DNA from: Podospora bellae-mahoneyi
Taxonomy: Eukaryota; Ascomycota; Sordariomycetes; Sordariales; Podosporaceae
Length of the DNA: 64,000 bases
Direction of reading: 5' to 3'
Assembly: GCF_035222275.1 (NCBI RefSeq)
Contig: NC_085882.1
Location: 3,479,501 to 3,543,500, forward strand
Below the pieces are notes generated by a model that searched no databases, was not told where the DNA came from, and worked only from the letters and a program-made list of their open reading frames with translations. This document shows positions 35,374-47,238 of the stretch, piece after piece. A program made the position numbers and the translations under genes. Each line of letters starts with the position of its first letter. The first letter of the stretch is position 1.

Positions 35374-36129
35374 TTTGTTGAGTCGGGGAGGGTGTTGGGT
35401 TGGGTTGGGTTTGGGTTTGGGTATCTAGGGGTATCAAGAGGATATTTTTGAGTAAAAAAAGATTGGGGATATTTATTACAGACACAGAGTGAGTGAAGAT
35501 GTCAAGGAAGAAGAGAATAGATCAGTGAGGGGACTAGGGGACGAAAGGTATTTGAGGAGAGGAGAAAGAAAGGGTAGGTGATGATTCATAGCGATGGAAT
35601 GGGAGATATCGTCCGAAGACTGCAGATTGTGAGTAGAGGGAGAAAACATCATGCTTCCGTTATGAGTTGGACATATCCTTGGCAAGTCTGACACTTTTGG
35701 AGATAAAATCCCTGATATTTGACAGTCGGAAAGACTCCGTTTCCCTTCCCTCGCATCCAAGTCGATAGAGCGCATGCAGCACGAGGAATTCCCAAGACTT
35801 GCCTCTCCCAAGACTTGCCTCGCGGGGGTCAGCTCCGGCACTAATAACTCCAAGCTTCCGCAGCTCGCAAGGAGAACAGCCGGTGATATAGCTGTGATGT
35901 CAAGCGGTGTCTTTGACCCCTTACCACATTCAAATCCAGAACTCGTCATCAGACGCACACCCTTCTTCCAAAATCTGGATAAGAAAATTGTCAAAGCGAG
36001 TCTCTTTTATAACCTATCCTAGGCAATGCCGCGACCAAAGAAACTTGAGACGCTGAACCCCGTCATAGCGCTGGAATATGACTCCTTTTCATTTCCCATT
36101 TTACCATTTTTTCTTACTCCCGCCTACAC
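35374..36129. other. intergenic, 756 bp
   Basis: The upstream region of the small secreted-protein gene, with GGGTT-type repeats at 35394-35422, and the 3' UTR of the synthetase gene. The minus-strand frame near 35476-35994 lacks motifs and is not accepted. Confidence 0.45.
35394..35422. repeat. GGGTT/GGGTTT repeat tract
   Basis: Five G-triplet units separated by T runs, just upstream of the start codon of the small secreted-protein gene. It resembles telomere-like sequence but is not TTAGGG. Confidence 0.75.
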
Positions 36130-39100
36130 CTATACGTTGGTAAAGAAGAAGCTTGGCTGGCCGGGCAGGGCAGCTTCGGCAACAGGAGCAGTGACCTCCA
36201 CCTCCGCACCATTGGCAGTCAGGTCCTTGCCCTGCTTGCTTCCCTCCTGCACGGCAACGATCTGGACTGACTCGAGACCGGCAGCGCGCTTGAGACCTGG
36301 GACCATGGCCTAGAAATGAATTGTTAGTTACCTTATCTTTCTTCCTAAACAGAACGAGGGGTTACTCACCAAAAGAGTCTTCTTCTCATCAAACGCCAGC
36401 TTGCGCTCCAGCACAGCGCTGGCAGGCTCGCCATCTCTCAGACGCTTCTTCAGGGCCTGCACAAAAGGCATAGCCTTCTTCATCTCGCCCATCTTGCCGA
36501 TGCGGCCGTTGAGCTCCTTGTCGTCAATCTTTTGGCTGTTGGTAGCCGGATCCCAGACCTCCTTCAGCAGCTCAATGTACTTGGCCTGCCACGTGGGGAA
36601 GTCCTCAGTCAAGAAAATTGTGAGCTTCTTGGGCTTCTTGGGGTCAAAGTCACTTTGTCTGCCCTTGGCCATCTTCTTGAGCTGAGAAGCTTCAGCAGAG
36701 TTGATGTTGGAGGACGTCTGGCGGACGTACTCGCGGGCCGCCGTGAGGCCAGCGTCCGAAGCAGGCACGTCAGGCCACCTGGCGAACTGGATGGAAGTCT
36801 TCTCGCCGAGAATCTCTTGCCAAACGAAGTCGGCCCAGTGAGGGGCAATGGGGGTGAGCAGAAGAGCCTGGAGTCTGATGTACTTGAACACGAGGTCCTT
36901 GTGAAGAGGAATGCCGGCAGCGGTGCAGGCCTCACGGTAGGTGTCACGGGCGTTGAGGAAGTCGTAGTGGCCGGCCTTGAGGGCAAGCTTGTACGAGGTA
37001 TCCTCGTAGTGCTTCTTGGCCTCAGCAACCAGGGCGTTCATCTCGTTGTCGAACAAGACGTCCTGGAAGTCGTTGAGCTCACCAGTTCTCAGATTCTCGT
37101 CCTTGACAGTCTCCTCGATCCACTCCTTGTTGGTATAGAATCGGAGAATGGTGTTGTCGGCAACATCCTCGACGAAGTTGGAATCGGCAATGGTATCGCC
37201 AGCATCGGCAAGAGCCACACGGGCGGCATCGGCACCGTACTTCTTGACGACGTCATCCAAAGTCATGAAGTTGCCAGTGGACTTGGCCATCTTGGCACCG
37301 TTGAGCTGGAGATGGCCGTTGGCACGGACGGACTTGGGCCAGAACTCGCGGGGGAAGAGGGCGATATGGTTGTAGAGCCAGAAGGTGAGATGGTTGGGAA
37401 TCAAGTCCTTACCGCTGACACGGAGGTCAAGAGGGTAGAAGTACTCGAAATCTCTGCGCATCCCCTGAAGGGTCTCCTTGGGGATACCGGACTTGGTAAC
37501 GAGCTCATCAGTCAACTGTGTCCTGGCAAAGACATAGTCCCAGACCTCATCAATCATCTGCTCAGGGGCAATCTTCCCCTTGCCCTGCTCGCGGCCGAAC
37601 AAGTCGGTGTGAAGCCATGGCACAAGAGTGTAGTAGGCCATGTAGATCGTAGAATCACTCAAACTCTCCACAAGGAAGGTGGGATCCCAAGGAAGCTTGG
37701 AGCCCAGGCCATAGGTTCTCGCGCAAGCCCACTGCTTCAGCCAGTTAAGCACTCCCTTGAAGGCATGCTGAGTGTCAGGAGAGTAGGTCTCGAGACCCTT
37801 GCCATCCTTGTTCTCGACATAGTCATAGGCAATAGTGCGCCATGAGTCCTCGCCATAGTCAATGTACCACTGGTCCATGAGAGCAACAGTGCACTCATCA
37901 CCGGATCTGGACACGACCTTGTTCTCGGGCTCGGAGTAGGCAAAAGCCTCACCAGCCTTGATCAGCTGCTCTCTGACCTTGGGCTTGGCAGCCTCAACCT
38001 TCTCGCCTGCAAACTCGCCGACCTTCATGACACCCTGGTAGAAGCCCTCCTTGTACGCAAGCTCCTTGGCCTCCAGAAGCTGCTTGGCATCCTTGGGAGA
38101 GGCAATCTTGAGCTTCTTAACGAGGTAGGGAGCCAGAAGATCGGAGGTAGGGGTCTGAATGATGGGGATAATCTCCAGCTCAGCCCACTCCTTCTTGATG
38201 CCGTAGAAGTCGGCCTTCTTAGCAAGCTCAGTAACCATAGCATAATCATCTGGGGAGTCGGACGGCACGGATGTGACCACACCGGTACCCTTGGTAGCAA
38301 GGACAGACTCCATGGGCAAAACGCGAACCTCCTTGTGGAAAGACAGAGGAGCATTTACGACGGTTCCGATAAGGTCAGAGCCCAAGACATCGGCGGCCTT
38401 TTCAGGAACGCCCTCCTTCTCGAAGATGCCCTGGTACGCCATGTTTCTGGCAGCACGCTCGGTGATGACAAAGTACTCCTTTTCAGAAGCCTTATACAAA
38501 CCGTAGGTGATGCTGGGGCCGACAAAGCAGCAGGTTTGACCATACATGGTCTCGGCTCTGAGGGTAGCAGGCACAAAGTACACCTTGGCGTCCTCGGGAA
38601 TCTTGCCTTTGACAGCCTCGGCGGCCTTGGGAGCCCACTCAACGACCTTAAGCTTGAGAGCAGTGTACTCCTGAGGGAGGACACCCTCACCTTCACTTCG
38701 GTCGTGGTCCATGCAGGGCTGGCCGTCCTTGATGGAGTAGATTGTGTAACGCTTGCCGAACTTGATCTTCTCGAGCTCCTTCAAGCGGACCATTTGCCAC
38801 CTGACGAAGGCATCGTAGTAGGGGTTCGCATCGGTCGTTACGAACTGACGTCTCCAGTCGATACGGGCACCAAAGTTGGTGAGATCCTTCTTGCACTCTG
38901 GTGGGAAGAACTGGAGCCAGTACTGAGGGTCGGCGAAGTGGTGAATCTCCTCCAGCGGGATGCCGACAGAGTTGAGGATCTGGAACTGATACTTGGCCTT
39001 GACGGTCTTCGCCGCAGCCTTGCCCTTCTTGGCATTGAACTTGGACAAGTCGTCCTTTGGCCCCTTGGCAGCGACAGGAGCCTCCTCAACCTCGTCCTCC

Positions 39101-39858
39101 TCCTTGTAGTTCTCGAAATCACGACCGAACATTTGGACTTCCTTCACGAGCTTGTCGGCGGAGGCCTTGATGGGAAGACCGGTGCAGTGGTAACCGAGGG
39201 GGAACAGGGTACGCTTGCCCTGCATCCTGGCGTAACCGGCATGGAACTCGACTATGCAAGGTTAGTACGCAATGCGCTGAGTTGGATATTAGAGGTTTCG
39301 TACTCTTGCTGAAACTGAAAGCATGGCCAGCGTGGAGACGGCCGTTCATATAAGCTACACGATCAGTCAGTGAACAGTCCATGTATATGCCAGCCGGGAA
39401 CAAACATACGGTATGCGATTGTACCAAAAAACTTGGGGAACCTGTCGAGCTGTATTAGTGTCCATATCCCAAACCATGCGCAAACTCCTTTCCAGGTCTG
39501 AAATCCCCCCTCTCCTTCCAATCTGATATCTGCCTCTTTATTCCAGAAAGTTGAACATACTTCTCGCGCAGCTCATCGGCGGTGATGGACTCCAGGGGAA
39601 ACTCGTCGATAGATGGCGCATCGACCTCGAACACATGGTCCTCCTCCCACTTTTGCTGGTATCTCTGTAGACCAAGGCGCATTGGCCGCGAGTTAGCCCA
39701 GCTCCCATAGCCTCCTGATAGGTGTATTTGTCTTCAGGTGGAAGGCGCACCTTTTCAATCTCAATAAGGGCATCTCTCTTCTCGGTACCCCTGAGCTCCT
39801 TGGTCTTGGAGGAGACAGCCAAGGTCTCCATGGCCTTGGGGAGGGTGGTGTCGGCCAT
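36130..39858 (-). CDS. cdc60: cytosolic leucyl-tRNA synthetase
   Basis: Six exons (39751-39858, 39561-39664, 39410-39441, 39304-39354, 36370-39251, 36130-36309) give 1118 codons, the usual eukaryotic cytosolic size. It charges tRNA-Leu and is also a leucine sensor for TORC1 in yeast. The class I signature is MNGRLHAGH with HAGH at residues 89-92; the second signature is KMAKS at 752-756 followed by TGNF (most homologues have KMSKS). The editing CP1 domain lies between (about 260-530, with GTGVVTSVPSDSPDDY), and the anticodon-binding and C-terminal domains follow. Four short exons at the 5' end hold the first 98 residues. The last intron sits 59 codons before the stop. Lack of a targeting peptide argues for the cytosol. 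Confidence 0.96.
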
Positions 39859-40390
39859 ACTGTGGTTGTTGTCGCAAAACACCGAATCGTTCGTTCGCAC
39901 CGGCTTGCTAGAATTGGATATGTGTAAGTGGTGGTAAGAAAGGGAACGGTTTCTTGGGGGCAGAAATAAACCGGGGGCCCGATTTCGCAACAGCGGCAAC
40001 AGGCAGGGGACTACACACCTTGGACTTGTTTTGAGTCAGGGACACGGGAACCTCACACACGCTCTCGTAGGCAGGGGAAATTTTGGCGGATGACTCCGCT
40101 GTCCGGCTGGCGACGGTACGGCACCATGGAATGGAGGGGCAAGAGCGCAACGCGGGGTTAATTCAAAAATCAGAGTGGGGAATAACCCACCACACAGCTG
40201 TGGCGGACAGGGGGTGAGCTGTGGCTTCTACCGGGATTCTAGCCACAGTTCAACCCAGCTTTGCCGTCAGGGCAATTATTTCTCTTGGCATTTTATAACG
40301 GTCATCGTCAGTCTTGGAGTCAATTCCATCCAAGTCTTGTCTTCGATAGCTCCCCCGTTTTCACAGCTCAGACATATCGCGCAGCCCACC
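39859..40390. promoter_or_regulatory. divergent promoter region, 532 bp
   Basis: The region lies between head-to-head LeuRS (minus) and the small membrane-protein gene (plus). Both transcripts must start within it. No specific operator recognised. Confidence 0.5.
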
Positions 40391-40914
40391 ATGTTCCCCA
40401 CACTCATCAGACGCCTTGCACAGGCGCCCAAACCGCAAATACTCGAATCCGCACCCAAAGCCGCAAGCGAAGTACCCAAAACGAAGCTCAAGAAAGTCTG
40501 GCCACCTGACATGATGACCATGTCCCCGCAGCAGCAGCTCAGGTTTGAGAAGAAGTACAAAAGGAGGCTTAAGATGGCTACCCTCCGACCAGGGTGGGAT
40601 AAGGGCGTGCGGTTGGCGCAATACTTTACAATCACATGTGGGTAGCTCTCCTTATATGCCCGTGCTGCCAAGTGATATTGTATTAATTGGCCTCTTTGTA
40701 GTTGTGCTTGTATATACGGCCCTCTTTATGGATTGGAAGGAAATGCCGAATCCTTATGGCGGAGTAAGCCATCTATCCCACCTTTCCCTCCTGCTCCATC
40801 CTTCTAACAGCCTCTCAAAAGATTCGGGAGTCATTTTGGGGATTCTTCGGCTCCTTTACCGAAGATACAAGAACGCTGGAACCTGCCCAACAGCCCAAGC
40901 CCAAGAGACCTTAG
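40391..40914 (+). CDS. small single-pass membrane protein, probably mitochondrial
   Basis: Three exons (40391-40637, 40702-40763, 40822-40914) give 133 codons; donors GTGGGT and GTAAGC, acceptors GTAG and AAAG. The N-terminus (MFPTLIRRLAQAP) is Arg-containing and free of acid residues at first, like a mitochondrial presequence. A Lys/Arg-rich amphipathic part (RFEKKYKRRLKMATLRPGWD) is followed by one membrane span (YFTITFVLVYTALFMDW), then a short conserved-looking tail (NPYGGIRESFWGFFGSF). The architecture resembles small accessory or assembly proteins of the inner mitochondrial membrane, but I do not recognise the family. The second and third exons are easily missed because each is under 100 nt. 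Confidence 0.82.
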
Positions 40915-41065
40915 ACTCTTGGTTCCAACACCCTCCTACATGTATTATAGTGTTCTCATCATCCGGAGTTCTGGCGTCGGAATACCCTGCAATAAATGGC
41001 GGCCGTTTGTATACCAACATATTGATGCTTGGTTCTCGTCTGTCTTTTAGGTGTCATGGAGAATA
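40915..41065. other. convergent gap, 151 bp
   Basis: Only 151 bp separate the stops of the membrane-protein gene and aps3, so their 3' UTRs probably overlap. Confidence 0.5.
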
Positions 41066-41747
41066 TCACCTGCCATGCCAGACAAAGTTCCCACCCATTC
41101 CCTGGAATCCAGCAGCAGCCATAGCTCCCAGTCCTGCTCCTCCGCCACCCCTTGATCCCTCATTGACCGGCCTCTTGGCCACTGCTCCTTGTGCCCTTAC
41201 ACCCGCAACAATGCGCTCCATATTCGTCTCTATTACCACGCCGCCCACGATCATCTCGCCCAGTGTAGCATGTAGCGTCTCAAAGTTGAAGATCAAGTCC
41301 AGCTCACAGACGTTCTCAAATAATCTGTCCAGCGCCTCAACATAGACTTGAATAAGATCGATTAGTGCCAGTGGGGACTCGGTGGATGTTGAAATGACAA
41401 TGAAGTAGAGTGTAGCGTAGTGACGGTAGGTTACGAGGGAAGGGACATCATTCTGTTCTGTGGCCGAGGAGGAGGACGAGGAGGTGCCTGAGGCGGCCAG
41501 TAAGGGTGGTAAAGGCAGGAAGTTGCAGGATCCGGGGGCGCGGTTGGAAACCAAGGTGAAGATCTCGGAGATGAGCCGTTGCTGGATGGAGGTTTCCTAA
41601 AGCAACAAAAGATGCAGAGGTTAGTGGGGTTGGCAAGGCCGGTTGGGCTGGAAGAAATAGACGAGAAAACATAATTACCAGCTGGGTGTAGAACTTTGTT
41701 AGGCGAGGCTGGCCTTGGCCGTTGAAGACTAGGAATGCGTTGATCAT
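41066..41747 (-). CDS. aps3: AP-3 adaptor complex sigma subunit
   Basis: Two exons (41679-41747 and 41066-41596) give 199 codons. The sigma chain of AP-3 sorts cargo from Golgi/endosome to the vacuole. The N-terminus MINAFLVFNGQGQPRLTKFY is the AP-3 sigma hallmark, followed by ETSIQQRLISEIF, the conserved YRHYATLYFIV core and LDLIQVYVEALDRLFENVCELDLIF. The C-terminus is longer than in yeast, with a Gly/Ala/Met-rich tail. An inserted Ser-rich loop (SGTSSSSSSATEQ) is common in filamentous fungi. The gene is head-to-head with the frataxin gene. Confidence 0.95.
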
Positions 41748-42181
41748 GGCTTGTGTGATTGCGGTGCGGTACGTGGTTTCTTGCGACTGATGCGTTTTGC
41801 AATGTTCCTGCGTTGGCTGGTGGGGGATGACGTGAAGCGTGCCAGCTAGCCAGGGACCTTGATAGCCCAGCGGACCGTGCGCCTGGCTCTCGGTTATCGT
41901 ACTATTGGCCTGGTCCTGCCTGCCGCGAGCGGGTTAAAGGAAAATGTGGGGTAGCTGCCTCTCAAGGCTCAAAGCTCCCGTCCTGTCAATGTCATGGAAC
42001 CAAGCTCGAATTGATCCTGGCTCCCATCTTCACTTCATTAACTTCAAGCTCACCATCTTCGTTGTTTGCATTGGTGACTGTGCTTATTATTTGGTATAAG
42101 CAGTATCAGCAACTCGCTCTTTGGCGGTTTGTGTATCTCATCTCTTCCACACAGCAAACACTCACCATACAATCACCTGCA
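41748..42181. promoter_or_regulatory. divergent promoter region, 434 bp
   Basis: The region lies between aps3 (minus) and the frataxin gene (plus). The frataxin frame is open from 42011, but the accepted start is the ATG that begins a presequence. Confidence 0.5.
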
Positions 42182-42883
42182 ATGGTTCGCTCAGGTCTCG
42201 CCAAGCTTGCCCGTGTGGTGGCCAGCCGTGGCATCCAGACGACTCGTGCCTCGCGCGCCACTCTTCCCAGCCTTTCAGCAGCTTCCACTTTCGTCCCAGC
42301 ATTGCCACGGGCCTCTGCCCTCTCCGCCCGCTTCATTTCCAAGAGCTCGGCCACCCGCCACCAGGGCATCACCCCGGACAATCAGGATGTCACTCCAAAG
42401 GAGGAGACCCCGAAGCCCATCCGGACCCCAGCTGAAATCACAGACTCAGAGTACCATGCCCTGGCCGATGAGTATATGGACAGGCTCTTGCATCACCTCG
42501 AGGACCTAGCCGAGAGGAGAAGTGAGATGGATGTTGAGTACTCTGTGCGTTGCTTCCGATCTCTCCCATATGTTACATCCAACACAGCACTAACACCCAA
42601 TCTCCAGGCTGGTGTCATGACCGTAGACTTTGGCCAAGACACCGGCACCTATGTGATCAACAAGCAGCCCCCCAACAAGCAAATCTGGCTCTCGTCTCCC
42701 ATGTCGGGCCCCAAGCGTTACGATTACGTCGTCCTTGGTGAAGGTCAACATGAGAAGCAGGACACCGCGGCCGGAGACTGGGTGTACCTGAGGGACGGCA
42801 CCACCTTGTCCGAGCTTTTCAAAAAGGAGATCGGTGTCGATATTAGTATGTCGATCGGTCAATATGGCGAACAGCCTCATTAG
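42182..42883 (+). CDS. yfh1: frataxin (mitochondrial iron-sulfur cluster assembly)
   Basis: Two exons (42182-42544, 42608-42883) give 212 codons. Frataxin stimulates sulfur transfer by the Nfs1-Isu1 complex in the matrix. The first 60 residues are an Arg/Ser/Ala-rich presequence. The mature part has the acidic helix YHALADEYMDRLLHHLEDLAE, then GVMTVDFGQDTGTYVINKQP, KQIWLSSPMSGPKRYDY and DWVYLRDGTTLSELFKKE. The intron (42545-42607) is 63 nt, 3n and stop-free, with a CACTAACACC branch; unspliced reading would insert 21 residues before the first core strand. Asn-Lys-Gln-Pro-Pro-Asn-Lys-Gln-Ile-Trp matches the cluster-assembly surface. Confidence 0.96.
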   Translation: MVRSGLAKLARVVASRGIQTTRASRATLPSLSAASTFVPALPRASALSARFISKSSATRHQGITPDNQDVTPKEETPKPIRTPAEITDSEYHALADEYMDRLLHHLEDLAERRSEMDVEYSVRCFRSLPYVTSNTALTPNLQAGVMTVDFGQDTGTYVINKQPPNKQIWLSSPMSGPKRYDYVVLGEGQHEKQDTAAGDWVYLRDGTTLSELFKKEIGVDISMSIGQYGEQPH

Positions 42884-43835
42884 CATCGTTAGTTGGTGTG
42901 TGAGCATTTTGACGATTTTATGAATAGGGGATGACTGCAGGCATGTCAGCGTGTTTTGACTGGCTTTATTCATGTTAGCTACCTCTGGTGTTGTTGGAGC
43001 AGCAGTTAGGATCACGAGGTAGTCAATGTTTTGTACAATAGTGTATGATATGGCAATTGATGAGGGAAATGCCCAAATCAACAGTTTCGTCCGTAGGGAC
43101 ATTCAGTGCTTTGTTCAAACTCTCAAGTGCGTCATTGCCAGTTCAACTTGGTCAAATCATCATTCGTCCTTGCAAACGCCACATGATACTTCTGCGGGTG
43201 ACTTCGGTGCTATGTGCTGTCAAACTGATGCCCAAAACCATAAAATGTTTGCTGGCTCGGGAACAAACAGAACACAACAGTCTAGGCTCAACATGAAGGC
43301 GTTTTGCAAAGGGGGGACAACTCAAATACAAACCCCCACGTTTCATTTCAAAGTCACAGACACACACAATGGAAGCCTCAACCCACATGCCCCAAACAAC
43401 TTCCTCGGCCACCAGTAGCAACAGCAGCACAACAGATAGCTCAGCAGGGCCAAGAAATGAATATTCAGGAGAGAGAGTTGAGTTCTGTGTCAAAAACAGA
43501 CCAACTAGCCAGATACTTGGAGGCCAGTATCATGCTCACTGGTATCGTAATTCTGCAGAGTAGCTAACAGCTGAGCTTCAGCAACTCAGCGTCTTTGTAG
43601 AACTGCCAATATATCTTCTCAAGTGCACAAGGAACCCCTTCACAAAGGCATGAACAAAACATCTCAGTCAAAACATGGCATATAATTAGCAGGGACCAAA
43701 TTGAGCCGCCAACTCCGCCCCCCATTCTACCTCCCAGTGACATAAAAAGACAAATCCTCCATCTCAGTCCCAAATACCACCCATGTCCATTCCCAAATCC
43801 CCTACATTCCCCCCTCCCATTATTACCTCTCCCCC
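42884..43835. other. intergenic between convergent genes, 952 bp
   Basis: Facing 3' UTRs. Short Gln/Asn-rich frames near 43300-43570 are not accepted. Nothing else seen. Confidence 0.45.
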
Positions 43836-45133
43836 TTACAACCCTAAATCCTTATCCGCAAACCCTACCTTCCCACCCCCGATATCAAAAACAGCATACA
43901 CTGCCTTCAAAAAGATATCCCCCAAAATCCCAAACTCCTCACTCATGAAAGGCTGCAAACCCCCCATACACCGCCCCGGCAAATCATCATACGTGGTATA
44001 ATTCATATACCTCCCAGGAATCCTCGCCACCCACCCATTCGCAAACCCAATCTCGAAATCCGGCAACGTGGTATTGCAAGGATAGTGCCACAGCCCCCCA
44101 AAAGACCTGTCCGAAGTCGCGTTGGGCACCGCGTCGTAGTACATGTTCACAATATCCGGAGACAACAACATGAGCGTCGTGCCCGTGTCGGCAATCACCC
44201 GCCACTGGGAGATGTACCAATAGTTATGTCCGACAACATGCAGACCCGTAAAGTTAAACTCCCAAAAGGTCGAATTGGGCAGGAGTGGCGTGTAATTGAT
44301 CTCTCCAATGTGTCGGTGGTGGTCGATGTAACCAAACGTGTAGGCTCCTTCATCTGATTGGTACCGCAAGTCAGCTGTGAAGACCGGTTTGTCGAGATGA
44401 CTTTTGAGGGTTGAAAGAACGGTAGGCTGCTTGGGTCTGACCTGGCTGTGGAGGTTATACGCCAAACCAAAAATGCCGTCAATGTCCTTGTCCGAGGAGA
44501 GCGATTGGGAGACGTCCACAGCGGATTGAACCACCGCGTTGTGAAGAGGGATTCCCCCAATGTCGATGCTGTCGTGATAGACGTGGCCCCAGGCGTAACT
44601 ACTGTCGCCGTAGGTGATCCTCCACTCGCTTCCGTTTAGGAGCTCGGCGGTGGACGACTTTTCCAACTCAAAGATGTCTTCGCGGCGCGTCTTGGTCTTG
44701 GTCTCGGAGGAGTAGACCCAAACGTCGGCGCTGCCGGTGTCGAGGTCGACGTTGAGGTACTGGAAGGGTGTTCCGAATCCGACTCGGCTGAGGTATTCGC
44801 GATCACCCATAATGCTCTCCGCGTTGACATCGCCCGCTAATCGACACGGGTTAGTCAAGATACCTTCTTCATGAAGGGGGGAGTTTGTTTCAACTTACTT
44901 TCTCCTCCTCCTCTGAAACTGTTTGTCGCATTATCCAGCTCGTCATCCATAGGCACACCCCATTTCTTGAGAGCGCGAGAATACTGCAGACGACCATTGG
45001 GAGCATACCCAGGATTTCGGGGCAGGTCGACAGTAACCGACCTTTTCGTCACCTTCTGGCCGGTCGAGGTAGGAATGGCATGAATGAAAGTCGAAAAAAT
45101 GCTCATCAAGAGCATAAAGAATAAGGTGGCCAT
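43836..45133 (-). CDS. secreted aspartic protease (pepsin family A1)
   Basis: Two exons (44899-45133 and 43836-44836) give 411 codons. Residues 1-19 form a signal peptide; the next about 60 residues are a propeptide with a dibasic KR. The two catalytic Asp motifs are DTGSADVWV (Asp111) and ADTGTTLMLL (Asp295), and the flap region ITYGDSSYAWG and the segment IDGIFGLAYNL are family landmarks. The chain ends after the GILGDIFLKAVYAVFDIGGGKVGFAD strand block without a GPI signal, so it is probably released. Several N-x-S/T sites are present. The intron falls at the pro-mature border, with a GTAAGT donor and GACTAAC branch. Confidence 0.96.
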
Positions 45134-47238
45134 CGTATCGATGCCCAAAAGGGAGCGGGAATGGGGATCGAGTGAAAAATAAATGAAGAAAAAGAGAGAG
45201 TGACTGGTAAAAGGAAAAGAAAAAGTCGTGAGGGAGCGAACGAGTCTTGTTTTATTGAAAGGCAGGTGAATAAATAAAAAAGAGTGGTGTGATGTGGTGC
45301 TGTCGGTCAGGAGCCGTGCCAGGTTGATGTTGGCAGACAGGTGTCACAGGTTGAGTGAGGTTGCTCTTCCCCGGCGGCTACCGACAGGGCGTACCTACCT
45401 AAGGTAAGGAAATAAAGAATCTGGGATGCGTGGAAAAGGTCGAAAGATGCAAGCAAGCGGAGCGTGGAAATAACTGAGATCCCCGGCCATGTGTCACAGG
45501 AGGAAGGCACCACTGAAGGTGAGGGGACCATCCACCGCTCAACAATGCTTATTTTGGAGCAACATAGTGGGATCAAAAAAGAACCTCCACTGCCTCATGT
45601 GGGGTCGGTCAGCGTCGTCATGTTGTTTATTGTGTTCCTGTAACCATTCTCTCTTTCTCGCAAACGCTCCCCCTTACCAATCACACCCTCTCCCTCGCGC
45701 CTTTGGATCCCCCTCCGACCTCGAGCCGCCTTGGAAACACTCGAGAAATCTTCTCCTCCGAGGTCTCTCTGCCCATCCAAGGTCATCCCATCCCCCATCA
45801 ACCCCTTTATTTCCCTCTGTCTCAGTCCCCCCTCGTCCTTCGAAACCAAAAATTTATAACCAATTCTCCCCGTGTCACCCTCAGGGCGTCCCCATTCAGG
45901 GCCCCTTCCACAAAAACCGGCCATCCACATTATTTCCACGACTCACCTTCACTACACGTTGCCAACACGCCCCCCCCTCTCAACCGACCGCTTACCCGCA
46001 TGTACATTACATTACCTACCTCTTCTCATCTCACAGAAAAGACCTCAGCAGCAAGACGTGTCCATCCGCTGTCGTGCCCACCGCTCGTTTCCACCGCAAG
46101 CCTCTCTGTACACTACTAACCTCGCCCGGGATACCTTAACTTCCTCAATCCAAACTCCTGGATACTTGCAGAACCCATCACACGAAGCACAAAAAGAAAA
46201 GAACGGAGAATCCCGACCACCTAAAACCCAGATGACTGGATACTCGCAGTCCATTGCCCATCTGGCACTGGAAACACAGAACACACACACACATAACAAA
46301 ACTCACACATGACCTGCACTCAGCCCAAAAAGGAGAGACTCGGGTGCCACCCATGTGGATATAGCTGAACATCCTGAGAGTTGTGCACAACACCGGAAAA
46401 ATGCATGATTTTTTCATAGTTATTCGTTGTGGTAGTTTACTTTCCAGTAAGTAGTGCAAAGACAACTTTCCATGATGCCGACATGCTTGCTGCTGCAATT
46501 CGAGATATGCGTCTATGTACAATATGTCCTCTCTCTTCCCCTATCCTGACCTCAACACTCTCTCCTCTTTTCCCCCGTCTTTCCCATCGTCTGCCCACCC
46601 TCCCGAACCAGATATATCACCATGTATACTTATCTGATCCATATTCCCTTGTACACCGTCTTCATCTCCCCCTATAGTTTCGTTCCTCGTGTCATTATTC
46701 TGTAGTCAAATCGATACCCAGAGGTTGTGTAAAAACCCAAGTTCATCCAAACACAAAACAAAAGAATGTTATTGAGAAGAGAATGCCCCAAAAAAAGAAC
46801 AAGAGGAGAAGAGCTACCAAGGGAGAATAAACAAAAGTGCAGTCAAGAGAAGTCGGCGGGCAGATGTAGGTTTGGACGGCGGGGAAACGAGGAAACAAGG
46901 CGAGCTTGGCGTGCATACGCCTTCTCCACATGGGCGCGTGGAGTAAAACGTCAGGGCTGCAGCTGCTCGTGTGCTAAGGTCGAGGATGAAGCAAGTCAAA
47001 CTGCCGGCGAGAAATTGGTGAAAATAGGGGTATTATTAGAAATGTGGCTGGCAGCGTACGTGGCGTGGTATGGCGTCGCGGTCAGCAAGAGGGTATTATG
47101 CGTGGTGGAAAAATGTCATCATCGATGATATATGTGTGGCTGTAGGGCGTGTATGATATGGTCGTCGCGTAAAAAAGTGATGATGGCCGTGATGCTCGCA
47201 TGAGGTGGAAAACAAGAAACGCAAGGGGGAGAGACAAT
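45134..47238. other. intergenic, 2.1 kb
   Basis: Between the protease (minus) and another minus gene. Plus-strand frames around 45490-46310 are Pro/Ser/His-rich translations of a C-rich stretch without motifs. A TACCTAAGGTA near-palindrome is at 45397-45407. Promoter and UTR functions are expected; otherwise nothing seen. Confidence 0.4.

Noticed and set aside
35394-35422. GGGTT repeats as an interstitial telomere
   Set aside because: Units are GGGTT/GGGTTT rather than TTAGGG, and the tract is only 29 bp long next to a gene start.
36532-37845. 437-codon plus-strand frame opposite LeuRS
   Set aside because: Mirror of C-ending codons in the synthetase; Val/Leu/Gly/Glu-rich, no family motif.
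38335-39312. 325-codon plus-strand frame opposite LeuRS
   Set aside because: Same codon-bias shadow as the previous one; it also crosses a LeuRS intron.
45489-46139. 216-codon Pro/Ser/His-rich plus-strand frame
   Set aside because: A translation of C-rich intergenic DNA; no motif, and two other frames nearby look equally open.
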